A stretch of DNA of 64,000 nt from Shewanella sp. GD04112. Its GTDB lineage: Bacteria > Pseudomonadota > Gammaproteobacteria > Enterobacterales > Shewanellaceae. The position numbers and the translations under genes are program-made. Below, piece after piece: positions 48,225-55,934 of the stretch. The stretch lies in NCBI RefSeq assembly GCF_029835735.1, contig NZ_JAOEAL010000001.1:3720001-3784000 (forward strand), in the 5' to 3' direction. The stretch's first letter is position 1, and each line of letters starts with the position of its first letter. The notes below the pieces were generated by a model. That model was not told the origin of the DNA. It searched no databases and was given only the letters and a program-made list of their open reading frames with translations.

Positions 48225-48940
48225 GTCACATGGAGTTTTGAGTATTGAACGAAGCTGCAGCAGTAAATTACTTACTTCAAGAACTGAAAGAACTGGGTTA
48301 TCCCGATGGATCGGTGCGCTTCGAATTCGCCGTTAGTTCTAGCAACGGACAGCGAAGATATATCGACGTGGCAATAATCGATCCAGATACAAACGATGTT
48401 GTAGCGATAATTGAAGTTAAGAATGGCGCAAAAGGAAATGCACTAAACGCTGCAGCAAAACAGGTTGCGTCATACGCTAAGCTTCTACCTTCGAGCCCTC
48501 TATCATTAGTCTATGTGTTTGAAGGTCAGGCCAAACAAATTGGTATGGTCAACGAATCTGACGGTAGTGTAACCCTTATTCCATCACTACCTTCTTTCAA
48601 TTCATTACTGACTGGCGGTCGCGCTCAGAATAAGGTTGAAACCAAGAGCAAATCTAGCAGAGTAACTGACAGTTTTAGCGTTGCCTGTTATCTACTGGCA
48701 TTCTTGGTTGCTGTAATTTTGGCGTTGGATATAGCGGGTATATATAAGTTCAGCTCTCAACAGTTAACACTACTTGGAATATTCATTGGTCTATTAGTTA
48801 TTCCATATGCTGCAAAATTCAAATTGTTGGGTATGGAGTTCGAGCGCTATAGTGATGGCAAGTCAAAAAACACTTAACAAATTGCAGCAGTTCGTGCCTG
48901 CGGCGCCGGACGCTCGTACCTCGCGCCGCTGTGCAAAGCG
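48219..48940 (+). mobile_element. Integron gene cassette 1
   Basis: The boundary TTAAGT (48219-48224) and the inner core ACTTAAC (48872-48878) of its own attC are exact reverse complements, as expected for a cassette excised and re-inserted by an integrase. The cassette holds one gene, for a PD-(D/E)XK-like membrane protein, and ends at the G of the next core. No integrase gene is in this window. Confidence 0.85.
48245..48877 (+). CDS. PD-(D/E)XK nuclease-like protein with two membrane helices (cassette 1)
   Basis: The 210-residue product starts at a TTG with GGAG upstream. Its N-terminal half resembles restriction-endonuclease-like folds: RRYIDVAII with Asp41, then VAIIEVKNG with Glu57 and Lys59, the D...ExK catalytic set. 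The C-terminal half has two membrane helices (about 142-160 and 168-188) and a charged tail. Type I restriction R-subunit N-domains and phage-defence nucleases are similar, but no partner genes are present. Activity is unproven; the integron context and membrane anchor suggest a defence or stress role. Confidence 0.75.
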   Translation: MNEAAAVNYLLQELKELGYPDGSVRFEFAVSSSNGQRRYIDVAIIDPDTNDVVAIIEVKNGAKGNALNAAAKQVASYAKLLPSSPLSLVYVFEGQAKQIGMVNESDGSVTLIPSLPSFNSLLTGGRAQNKVETKSKSSRVTDSFSVACYLLAFLVAVILALDIAGIYKFSSQQLTLLGIFIGLLVIPYAAKFKLLGMEFERYSDGKSKNT

Positions 48941-48946
48941 TTAGGC
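48872..48946 (+). other. attC site of cassette 1
   Basis: 75 nt from the inner core ACTTAAC to the core GTTAGGC. The arms TTGCAGC and GCGGCGC pair with GCGCCGC and TGTGCAA, giving a folded attC hairpin with extrahelical bases. The core is GTTAGGC, consensus GTTRRRY. Confidence 0.88.
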
Positions 48947-49444
48947 ATACAGGAGTATCCAATGAAGTTTTTGAGCACGATAATATTATTAAGTCTCTTA
49001 TCTGGCTGTGCTATCTACTCACATGAAACTATGGTTTCAACATACGTATTAGAGGGTGGATTAGATTATTATCAGAAAGGTAAACAATCTAATGACTCTT
49101 ACTTTTATGACGTGCATATATGGGAAAAAAGTGCCGCTTCAGGTGACTTACATAGTTATCAAACCAACACTACAGAATTAAGAACTAAAACAGCTAAATA
49201 TCTTCTTTCTAGCAAGTATCATACGGGCTGTAAAAGTGTAGATTTTGTGAGTGAAGAAGCTTACGAAGATAATAATCAACCCAAGAAGTGGCTAAGAGGT
49301 ACATGGTGGAATGTTAAAGTCGTATGTCATAGCCCAACAAATCCTAAGATGGACAAGTTTAGCTAAGTATGCCTAACAAGCCAATCAAGCTGGACTGCTA
49401 AGGCATGGCTCGGTTTCGCTTCGCTTCACAGTTAAGCCATGCCG
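48941..49444 (+). mobile_element. Integron gene cassette 2
   Basis: Boundary TTAGGC (48941-48946) and inner core GCCTAAC (49371-49377) are exact reverse complements, so this is a second complete cassette. It holds one gene, a small lipoprotein, and ends in an attC whose outer core is degenerate. Confidence 0.85.
48962..49366 (+). CDS. Small lipoprotein (cassette 2)
   Basis: The 134-residue product begins MKFLSTIILLSLLSGC, a lipoprotein signal with lipobox LSGC (Cys16), and a polar mature part with VHIWEKSAASGDLHSY and two cysteines (TGCKSVD, VVCHSP). AGGAGTATCC precedes the ATG. I recognise no family. The A/T-rich composition differs from the flanking core genes and supports recent acquisition. 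Integron cassettes commonly carry such single unknown genes. Confidence 0.75.
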   Translation: MKFLSTIILLSLLSGCAIYSHETMVSTYVLEGGLDYYQKGKQSNDSYFYDVHIWEKSAASGDLHSYQTNTTELRTKTAKYLLSSKYHTGCKSVDFVSEEAYEDNNQPKKWLRGTWWNVKVVCHSPTNPKMDKFS

Positions 49445-49450
49445 TTACCC
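49371..49450 (+). other. attC site of cassette 2, degenerate outer core
   Basis: 80 nt from GCCTAAC to GTTACCC. A 9-bp perfect inverted repeat GGCATGGCT / AGCCATGCC forms the stem. The outer core reads GTTACCC instead of GTTRRRY, so the following cassette was lost or the site decayed. Confidence 0.8.
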
Positions 49451-49554
49451 ATAGAATTTTTTTATCCGTAACAGACGCGTTAGAGTTAAGTCTTTAATTC
49501 GGAAATGTCCCAAAGCATGCTGTGTATTTCTTTTTAAAACTTACAGATTACGCC

Positions 49555-49672
49555 GATGCTGAAAGGGTGTGCCATGGAGGTTTGCGAGACGACCGTCCGC
49601 CCCATGGACGGGGCGGTCGAGCATCCACGGACGGACTCGCTGCGTGTCGGTGAGCGAATACCACCCCCTGTG
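49555..49672. repeat. GC-rich hairpin sequence left of the IS element
   Basis: The segment is much richer in G and C than its surroundings. It contains nested inverted repeats, GACCGTCCGCCCC against GGGGCGGTC, and CCGTCC / GGACGG, and reads CATGG repeatedly. No gene is supported in either direction. It may be a dispersed repeat or a MITE-like sequence onto which the IS element inserted. Confidence 0.55.
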
Positions 49673-49738
49673 TCAGGATTGTTGTCACCCCTAAATAATC
49701 ATTATGTTTAAAGACAGGGTGCGGCAAAAGAGAACGAT

Positions 49739-50239
49739 ATGGCTCGGTATTCACCAGAACGTAAAGAAGCGATCCTTAAAAAATTATTACCTCCTCACAA
49801 CTTAACGGTCGCAGAGGTCGCTCGGGAAGAAGGCATCGCGGTGCAAACCTTGTATCATTGGCGAGATATTGCCAGAAAAGAAGGTCGCCCCGTGCCAGGT
49901 AAAACATTAACAGCCGATGATTGGTCGGCTGAAGCAAAACTTGCCGTGATTATTGAAACAGCGCCGCTGTCGGAAGCGGAGATAAACCAGTATTGCCGTG
50001 AAAAGGGCTTGTTCCGCGAGCAAGTACAGCAGTGGAAACAGGATTGTTTAGCTGGTTTTCAAACCTCAGAAGTACAAACTAAAACCATTAAACAGCAGGC
50101 TAAGGCTGACAAAGCCGAAATCAAATCGCTGCAACGGGAATTGCGCTATAAGGAGAAAGCGCTGGCTGAAGCTGCTGCGTTACTGGTGCTCAGAAAAAAG
50201 CTCAATGCGCTCTGGGGGGACGACAGCGAGGAGAGCTAA
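49739..50239 (+). CDS. IS3-family transposase OrfA
   Basis: The 166-residue protein has an N-terminal helix-turn-helix (YSPERKEAILKKLLPPHNL, AEVAREEGIAVQTLYHWRD) that binds the element ends, and a C-terminal coiled coil ending near LLVLRKKLNALWG. The slippery heptamer AAAAAAG at 50194-50200 lies in its C-terminal part in the phase needed for -1 frameshifting to orfB. Confidence 0.9.
   Translation: MARYSPERKEAILKKLLPPHNLTVAEVAREEGIAVQTLYHWRDIARKEGRPVPGKTLTADDWSAEAKLAVIIETAPLSEAEINQYCREKGLFREQVQQWKQDCLAGFQTSEVQTKTIKQQAKADKAEIKSLQRELRYKEKALAEAAALLVLRKKLNALWGDDSEES
50194..50200 (+). promoter_or_regulatory. Programmed -1 frameshift site (A6G)
   Basis: AAAAAAG lies with codons AAA AAG in the OrfA frame. 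After a -1 slip the reading frame runs without a stop through 50200-50244 into orfB, giving an OrfAB fusion. A6G is the standard IS3-family slippery site. Confidence 0.85.
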
Positions 50240-50244
50240 CCCCC

Positions 50245-51294
50245 TTGCCTGAGCGCATAGCATTGATTGCCTTAATCCAAGAGGCCTATACCAATGGTGC
50301 TCGCCTTTATAAGGCTTGTGCTGAAACGGGCCTCAGTAAGCGTACCTATCGACGTTGGTATCGAGAAGGTCAAGTGCAAGCTGATTTAAGGCCAACAGCA
50401 GCTCGACCAGAGCCAGCAAATAAACTCGAAGAACATGAGCGACAACAGATATTAAGTGTGTGCAATCAAGCGGAGTACGCCAGCTTACCCCCGTCGCAAA
50501 TTGTGCCAACATTATTAGATAACGGGATTTATATCGCCTCGGAATCCAGCTTCTACAGAGTGTTAAATGCTCATGGTCAACTTAACCATCGTGGCCGCAC
50601 TCAGGCTGCGGTCAATCGAAGCAAACCGTTGAGTTATCGGGCAGATGGGCCGAATCAAGTGTGGTCATGGGACATCACTTATTTAGCCTCAATCGTCAAA
50701 GGCCAGTTCTACTATTTGTACCTGTTTGAAGATATTTACAGTAGAAAAATAGTGGGTTACGAAGTTCATGAGCAAGAAAGTGGGGAATATGCCGCTGCGC
50801 TAATCCAACGCTGTCTGTTACGCGAGCAATGCTTTAACACGCCATTAGTGCTGCATTCTGATAATGGGGCGCCGATGAAGTCACTGACCATGAAAGCCAA
50901 GCTGGAAGAGCTTGGTATTACGGCATCATTAAGTCGGCCGCGGGTGAGTAATGACAACCCCTTTTCAGAGTCGTTATTTAAAACGTTGAAATACCGCCCA
51001 CAGTGGCCGGCATCAGGTTTTAGCTGCTTAGCAACAGCAAGAGAATGGGTGGAAAAGTTTGTAACCTGGTACAACGATGAGCATAAACACAGCCAGCTAA
51101 ATTTTGTCTCACCAGGGCAACGTCATGCACTGCAAGATGGCGCTATTTTAGCGAAGCGCAAGAAAGTGCTTGAGGCGGCGAAGGAAAGAAAACCGATGCG
51201 TTGGTCTACAGAGATCAGAAATTGTGAAGCGGTTGGCGCTGTAACACTCAACCCAGATAAGGCACCAGAAGAAGGCGTAATAAATGCAGCTTAA
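50245..51294 (+). CDS. IS3-family transposase OrfB (DDE integrase)
   Basis: The 349-residue frame carries the rve integrase core with WDITYLA (first Asp), LHSDNGAP (second Asp) and DNPFSESLFKTLKYRP (Glu), so the DDE triad is intact. It opens with TTG at 50245; independent initiation is doubtful, and the frameshifted OrfAB fusion is probably the active transposase. The element appears complete and potentially active. Confidence 0.92.
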   Translation: MPERIALIALIQEAYTNGARLYKACAETGLSKRTYRRWYREGQVQADLRPTAARPEPANKLEEHERQQILSVCNQAEYASLPPSQIVPTLLDNGIYIASESSFYRVLNAHGQLNHRGRTQAAVNRSKPLSYRADGPNQVWSWDITYLASIVKGQFYYLYLFEDIYSRKIVGYEVHEQESGEYAAALIQRCLLREQCFNTPLVLHSDNGAPMKSLTMKAKLEELGITASLSRPRVSNDNPFSESLFKTLKYRPQWPASGFSCLATAREWVEKFVTWYNDEHKHSQLNFVSPGQRHALQDGAILAKRKKVLEAAKERKPMRWSTEIRNCEAVGAVTLNPDKAPEEGVINAA

Positions 51295-51486
51295 TATTTA
51301 AACAAAGAGTGACAACTATCTTGAAAAACACCGACCATGGCTCACCTATAACTCAGCACTTAAATATCGTCTCCCCAAAATTTTATGCCGTTAACGGAAC
51401 TATCCAACACATTTTTCCCCTTCAATTCCAACTGCATTTCTTTGGAATGAAAACGTTTCCTACAGGAACAAGCTAACCCACAAGCC

Positions 51487-52440
51487 TTAGGGATTCACCC
51501 AATTCACTCTATCGCCAGCTAAATAAGCGCTGAGATTTGCCGTCGCGATATTGAGTAGGTTCTGCCGCGCTTCTTTGGTCGCCCAAGCATTGTGGGGACT
51601 GATACTGATATTGGGCGCAGTTAGTAGCGGATTATCCGCACTCGGTGGTTCGGTCGAGAGTACATCGACGCCAGCAAAGACTTTGCCCTGCGTTAATGCG
51701 GCCGCCAGCGCGGCCTCATCGATTAAGCCGCCGCGCGCGGTGTTGATCAGTAGCGCCTGCGGCTTCATTAATTCGAGGGTTTGGGCATTAATCAGCTCGG
51801 TTGTCTCAGGGGTAAGTGGACAATGGAGCGAGAGAATATCGGACTCCTTGAATACCGTATCACGGGATGTCCAACTCACGCCTAGGGGTAAATCGCTAGG
51901 TTCGGTGCGGGTATTTACTAATACCTTCATGCCGAAGGCTAAGGCAAGTTTAGCCACCTGCTGGCCAATATCCCCATAACCAATCAAGCCTAAGGTTTTA
52001 CCTTTAAGGGATTGCAGCGGCATTAAAGTAAAACAAAAGTCACTGCAATTACTCCATTGCCCTGCGGCAACGGCTTGATGGTGCGCCGCAACGGCTTGCG
52101 TGTGATGCAAAATATGGGCAAACACCATTTGTGCGACGGCATCGGGGCCATAGGCAGGTACGTTGGTGACCACTATGCCTAACTCTTTTGCGGCGGCAAG
52201 ATCCACCACGTTAGTACCCGTGGCGAGCACGCCGATATATTTGAGCTTAGGCAATTGGGCTAAGGTGTTGGCATCGAGGGGCGTCTTGTTGGTGAGCACA
52301 ATCTCGGCATCCTGAGCGCGGGGGATAATCTCCGCCGAGGGCGTGCGGGCAAAACAGCTAAATTCCCCTAATGCGCTGACCGCTTGCCAAGTTAAATCCC
52401 CAGGGTTTAAGGTTTCACCATCGAGTACGACTATTTTCAT
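51487..52440 (-). CDS. D-2-hydroxyacid dehydrogenase (NAD-dependent)
   Basis: The 317-residue protein has the D-isomer-specific dehydrogenase fold: a Rossmann motif GLIGYGDIGQQVAKLA (about residue 147), NTARGGLIDEAAL with the catalytic Arg region, a Glu in VDVLSTEPP, and the C-terminal His in ISPHNAWAT. It resembles glycerate/hydroxypyruvate reductases, but the substrate is not certain. Its stop is next to the accessory segment, so this gene marks the right border of the insertion region. Confidence 0.9.
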   Translation of the reverse strand: MKIVVLDGETLNPGDLTWQAVSALGEFSCFARTPSAEIIPRAQDAEIVLTNKTPLDANTLAQLPKLKYIGVLATGTNVVDLAAAKELGIVVTNVPAYGPDAVAQMVFAHILHHTQAVAAHHQAVAAGQWSNCSDFCFTLMPLQSLKGKTLGLIGYGDIGQQVAKLALAFGMKVLVNTRTEPSDLPLGVSWTSRDTVFKESDILSLHCPLTPETTELINAQTLELMKPQALLINTARGGLIDEAALAAALTQGKVFAGVDVLSTEPPSADNPLLTAPNISISPHNAWATKEARQNLLNIATANLSAYLAGDRVNWVNP

Positions 52441-52485
52441 CTTTACCTCTTAACTGCGTTTGCACCTTGCCCGAAAGCTGAGAAA

Positions 52486-53130
52486 TTAAAAACTGAGTTT
52501 GACCCCAATATTGGCTTGCACTTGCCACATGACATCCGATGTTACGTGCCATAGGCATTGGTCTTCATTACAAAAAAGTGAGCTGTCACTGTCGATAAAG
52601 GTCGCGTAGCCACGCAGATCCGCAAACAGGGCGAAGTTTTGCGTCATGCGGTATTCGGCGCCACCACCAATGCCCATGGAGAAACGGGTTTCCGTTGACC
52701 AATCATCGGGCATCATCCGAGTCACCCCGGCACTGGCGGTAATGTAGGGCTGAAAATCGCCACTGGGGAAGAATAAGGTACCGCCAAGATGGATATAGTC
52801 CACATCTAAGGAGGCGACTAAGTCTGGGGTAAACAGGCCGCCGCTTTTCAGCTCGGAGGATTGGCGACTGTAGAGCAAGTAAATATTACCGGGATCGTTA
52901 GTGCCAATCCCTAACATGATGCCGTAATGGCTCGCCTCTTCGATACCCACACTCTGCTTATTATCGGTTTCAGTGTTGTTAGCATCGAGTTCATTGATAT
53001 CGAACGAGCTACCACCAAAGCTGTAACCACCGTAGGGGGCGACAAACAGCTCAGGTTCGGCATAGGTTGGTAATGCGAGGGCAAGCGGTAACAAACCAGC
53101 AATCACAGTTAATCGGTTAACGTATTTCAT
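52486..53130 (-). CDS. Outer-membrane beta-barrel protein
   Basis: The 214-residue precursor has a signal peptide (about 1-24) and an eight-strand barrel-like mature part with repeated aromatic Gly patterns (FVAPYGGYSFGGSSF, IHLGGTLFFP, SMGIGGGAEYRMTQNFALFADLRGY) and a C-terminal strand ending with KLSF (final Phe). This resembles the OmpA-barrel/OMP_b-brl type, adhesin-like small porins. Two cysteines lie in a loop (FCNEDQCLW). Function unknown. Confidence 0.83.
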   Translation of the reverse strand: MKYVNRLTVIAGLLPLALALPTYAEPELFVAPYGGYSFGGSSFDINELDANNTETDNKQSVGIEEASHYGIMLGIGTNDPGNIYLLYSRQSSELKSGGLFTPDLVASLDVDYIHLGGTLFFPSGDFQPYITASAGVTRMMPDDWSTETRFSMGIGGGAEYRMTQNFALFADLRGYATFIDSDSSLFCNEDQCLWHVTSDVMWQVQANIGVKLSF

Positions 53131-53185
53131 CTTAATCCCTTATCTGTCGTTATTATTCCTTGCGTCGACAACGTTAACCGAAGCG

Positions 53186-53974
53186 TTAGCGCATGCCGCG
53201 CTCCGATTTCACCCTGTCGTACGCAGCTTGGATGTCCTGCGCCTTTCGATTGGCAATTTCCATCATCTCGGGTGGTAACCCCTTAGCGATTAACTTGTCG
53301 GGATGATGTTCATTCATCAACTTGCGATAAGCCCGTTTCACCTCTTGATCCGTCGCCTCGGCATTAATGCCGAGCAAATGATAGGCGTCGGTAATAGAGG
53401 TTTTATTACCATTTGAGGTCTGGTGGAAACGGTATTCTGCTTGCCAACGCTTAAGTAATTCATCGAGTTGCCCACGACCATAACCTAACTCTTGGGCCAC
53501 AGTCATCAGGATTGCATGCTCAGCGGGATCGAGCTCACCGTCCGATAAGGCGGTTTGAATTTGGATCTCGATAAACATTTGTACCAGTTCTTGGCGGCCT
53601 TGGGTCACAGCGCGAAAGGCTTGCAAGCTGCTACGTAGGTCAAAGTCTGGCTCTTTACCCTCACGGAACGCCTGCTGCGCCTCTTTACGGGCTTCACCCG
53701 TTAGGCGCATCTGGTCCATCAACATGGTTGCGATACGGATATCGGTCTCAGTCACTCGACCCGACGCCTTGGCCACATGGCCCATTACGGCGAAGGTGGT
53801 GTTAAAGAATATCCCCTGTCGATTTTTAGCCTGACCTAAGATCTGACTAAAACTGGCGCCACCACCGGCGCGTTTGTCGTAGAGATGCCCAAGCCATAAG
53901 CCCAGTAGCGCACCGAAAATACGGCCAAACATAAACCCGATAACAAATCCAAAAAACTTACCCCAAAGGCGCAT
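53186..53974 (-). CDS. djlA: Co-chaperone DjlA
   Basis: DjlA is a membrane-anchored J-protein that stimulates DnaK and affects capsule signalling. The start at 53974 gives a 262-residue protein with an N-terminal membrane helix (about residues 7-30, FFGFVIGFMFGRIFGALLGLWLG), a TerB-like domain in the middle and a C-terminal J domain with the HPD motif (HHPDKL). The frame opens at a TTG 12 bases earlier. It lies beside lptD as in many enterics. Confidence 0.93.
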   Translation of the reverse strand: MRLWGKFFGFVIGFMFGRIFGALLGLWLGHLYDKRAGGGASFSQILGQAKNRQGIFFNTTFAVMGHVAKASGRVTETDIRIATMLMDQMRLTGEARKEAQQAFREGKEPDFDLRSSLQAFRAVTQGRQELVQMFIEIQIQTALSDGELDPAEHAILMTVAQELGYGRGQLDELLKRWQAEYRFHQTSNGNKTSITDAYHLLGINAEATDQEVKRAYRKLMNEHHPDKLIAKGLPPEMMEIANRKAQDIQAAYDRVKSERGMR

Positions 53975-54062
53975 CTTAATTCCCAATTTGATAATTTATT
54001 CAGTCAATCGATATAGCGAGTGACCCGTACACTCAGGGCGCTAAACGTTAGGCGATATGCCA

Positions 54063-54731
54063 TTACGCTAGCGCTGACTCTAATGCTTGCAGACGTGGAA
54101 TCGTCCCTACATCGCACCAGAGTCCATTAAAGTGTGCTCCGGTGATCAGGCCATCGGCCATTTTAGCCCGCAGCAAAGGCCCAAGGGCAAAGGCACCATC
54201 CGGCGTGCCGTCAAATAATGATGGCCGATATAAGCCCATGCCAGAGAAAGTGTATTTTTGCTCACCCTGTTCACGTACAAGGCCCTGTTCCAAGGCAAAG
54301 TCGCCGTTAGGATGTTGCTCAGGATTCGGCACCAACCATAAATGCGCCAGAGCAGTATCCGCTAAGGGAGCAATCGTCGGCAAGGCATCAATAAACACAT
54401 CGCCATTGAGCACTAAAAACGCTGCATCCGAGTCGCCGTCAGTCAGCAGGGGCAATGCCTGCTTAATTCCGCCTCCGGTTTCGAGGGCCGATGCTTCGGC
54501 GCTATATTGGATGTTCACCCCAAAGGCGTGACCATCCCCTAAGGTTTCGACCAGCTTATGCCCAAGCCAAGCGTGATTTATTACGATATCCACGATACCC
54601 GCCGCGGCCAACTTCTCAATATGGTACACAATCAGCGGTTTACCTAAGACGGGCACTAAAGGTTTGGGCAGGGTGTCGGTCAAGGGGCGTAAACGCTCTC
54701 CCCTGCCTGCCGCGAGGATCATGGCCTTCAT
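54063..54731 (-). CDS. murU: N-acetylmuramate alpha-1-phosphate uridylyltransferase MurU
   Basis: MurU turns MurNAc-1-phosphate into UDP-MurNAc in a peptidoglycan recycling route that bypasses de novo synthesis and fosfomycin. The 222-residue nucleotidyltransferase starts with the signature MKAMILAAGRGERLRPLTD and has KPLVPVLGKPLI and a GDVF metal site. It starts with an ATGA overlap of the amgK stop, so amgK and murU are coupled. Confidence 0.92.
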   Translation of the reverse strand: MKAMILAAGRGERLRPLTDTLPKPLVPVLGKPLIVYHIEKLAAAGIVDIVINHAWLGHKLVETLGDGHAFGVNIQYSAEASALETGGGIKQALPLLTDGDSDAAFLVLNGDVFIDALPTIAPLADTALAHLWLVPNPEQHPNGDFALEQGLVREQGEQKYTFSGMGLYRPSLFDGTPDGAFALGPLLRAKMADGLITGAHFNGLWCDVGTIPRLQALESALA

Positions 54732-55777
54732 TGCTTGTCTCCCTGCAGAGTATCTTTTCCCTTAGCCGCAAACGCAGGCACAACACACGACTGCACCCAA
54801 GCGGAAAATGGCGCCAACTCAGGATAAAGGTTGGCAATATCCACAATATACGACAAGGTTAACGGAATATCGGCCATATAGGCGGGCTTGTTATCACGAT
54901 AATGTAAACGCGCAAAAATCCCCGCCGCCTTGATATGGCGCTGCAATCCCATTAAATCAAACCAGGTTTGATACTGGATAAAAGATGTCTGCGCCGGGAT
55001 TTGCCCCAACCCAAGCACTTGTTGATAATGCTGCTGCATTAATTCCTGCACCATGGTTTGCGGCCAACGCACATAGCAATCCCGCAGTAATGACACGGCA
55101 TCGTAGGTCACTGGCCCTAGCACCGCATCTTGGAAATCAATCACGCACAGCTCGCCCTCTTTGAGCATCAAGTTCCGGCTGTGGTAATCGCGGTGCATGC
55201 CCACCTTAGGTTGTGCGAGGGCATTTTCCACTAATAGGTCAAAGCTTTTTTCTATAAGCGAGCGTTCCTTGTCGCTAAGTTCAAGCTGTAAATGTCTTTC
55301 TAACAGCCACTCGGTAAAAATTCCCAGCTCACGGCGCACAAACGCCTCATCATATAAAGGCAATGGCTGCGTGCTGCCAGTGACAGGATCAAAGCTTTCA
55401 ACCACTGAGGCCACCAGAGGCAATAATGCCAAGGCGCGGCGATAATAGTCCGCCACATTCGCATCGGTCAGCACAGACAATAACTGAGTATCCCCGAGAT
55501 CGCTCAGAAGCATAAAGCCTTGCTCAGCATCGGAGGCGATGACTTTTGGAACTGTCAGTCCCGCCGCCGCATAGGCACTGGCGAGGGCGATAAAAGGTGC
55601 GATAGGCACTAAGGCGGGTGGCGAATCGGCAACAATGTAGCTCGCATCGCGGTCCGTGACCCGGAAATAGCGCCTAAAACTGGCATCACCGGAAATCAGA
55701 ATCGGGGTCACATCATAGGAAAAATAACGGTTCAGCCACTGATTAAGGGAAATAAATCTCGAGTCGGATAAAGTCAT
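54728..55777 (-). CDS. amgK: N-acetylmuramate/N-acetylglucosamine kinase AmgK
   Basis: AmgK phosphorylates MurNAc and GlcNAc at C1 for MurU. The protein of about 349 residues has an aminoglycoside phosphotransferase fold, with the catalytic HRDYHSRNLML (Asp loop), VIDFQDAVLGP (Mg2+ loop) and an N-terminal RYFRV nucleotide-binding region. The frame is open to 55819, but the ATG at 55777 has AAGAG seven bases upstream and follows the usual MTLSDSR start. It is divergent from lptD. Confidence 0.92.
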   Translation of the reverse strand: MTLSDSRFISLNQWLNRYFSYDVTPILISGDASFRRYFRVTDRDASYIVADSPPALVPIAPFIALASAYAAAGLTVPKVIASDAEQGFMLLSDLGDTQLLSVLTDANVADYYRRALALLPLVASVVESFDPVTGSTQPLPLYDEAFVRRELGIFTEWLLERHLQLELSDKERSLIEKSFDLLVENALAQPKVGMHRDYHSRNLMLKEGELCVIDFQDAVLGPVTYDAVSLLRDCYVRWPQTMVQELMQQHYQQVLGLGQIPAQTSFIQYQTWFDLMGLQRHIKAAGIFARLHYRDNKPAYMADIPLTLSYIVDIANLYPELAPFSAWVQSCVVPAFAAKGKDTLQGDKQ

Positions 55778-55878
55778 TTCATGGCTCTTATAGAAAAATT
55801 GCTTTATTATAGCTGGCATATAATTTGGAAACAGCTAAGAAATTGAGAGATTTATTTGCTGCGTTGCACTTGTAGTTT

Positions 55879-55907
55879 GCAACTTTCCCCGTCGATACTT
55901 GTCCAGA
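55879..55907 (+). promoter_or_regulatory. Candidate sigma-E promoter of lptD
   Basis: GCAACTT (55879-55885) and TCCAGA (55902-55907), spaced by 16 bases, resemble the sigma-E consensus GGAACTT-N16-TCTGA, 28-56 bases upstream of the lptD ATG. The -10 is imperfect. lptD is sigma-E controlled in E. coli. Confidence 0.4.
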
Positions 55908-55934
55908 CAAAGAAATCATTATTATTGACCTAAG

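Larger units (their letters stand above)
49673..51324 (+). mobile_element. IS3-family insertion sequence
   Basis: The element has two overlapping-frame transposase genes, orfA and orfB, with the latter in the -1 frame. The ends carry an 18-base imperfect inverted repeat, 49673-49690 against 51307-51324 (15 of 18 positions match; core GTTGTCAC perfect). The exact tips may extend a few bases outside. I see no clear target duplication, so the boundaries are approximate. Confidence 0.85.

Noticed and set aside
48872..48946. Ordinary terminator interpretation of the hairpin after cassette gene 1
   Set aside because: No T-run; the cores at both ends and the exact match to the cassette boundary fit attC instead.
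49548..49754. Minus-strand frame across the GC-rich segment
   Set aside because: It crosses the IS end and the hairpin sequence, with a Pro/Arg-rich product typical of GC-rich repeats; not a gene.
51430..51470. GAAAACGTTTCC-like palindrome near the dehydrogenase end
   Set aside because: It resembles LacI/PurR-family sites but lies beyond the stop of the dehydrogenase, not upstream of any gene, so a regulatory role is unlikely.
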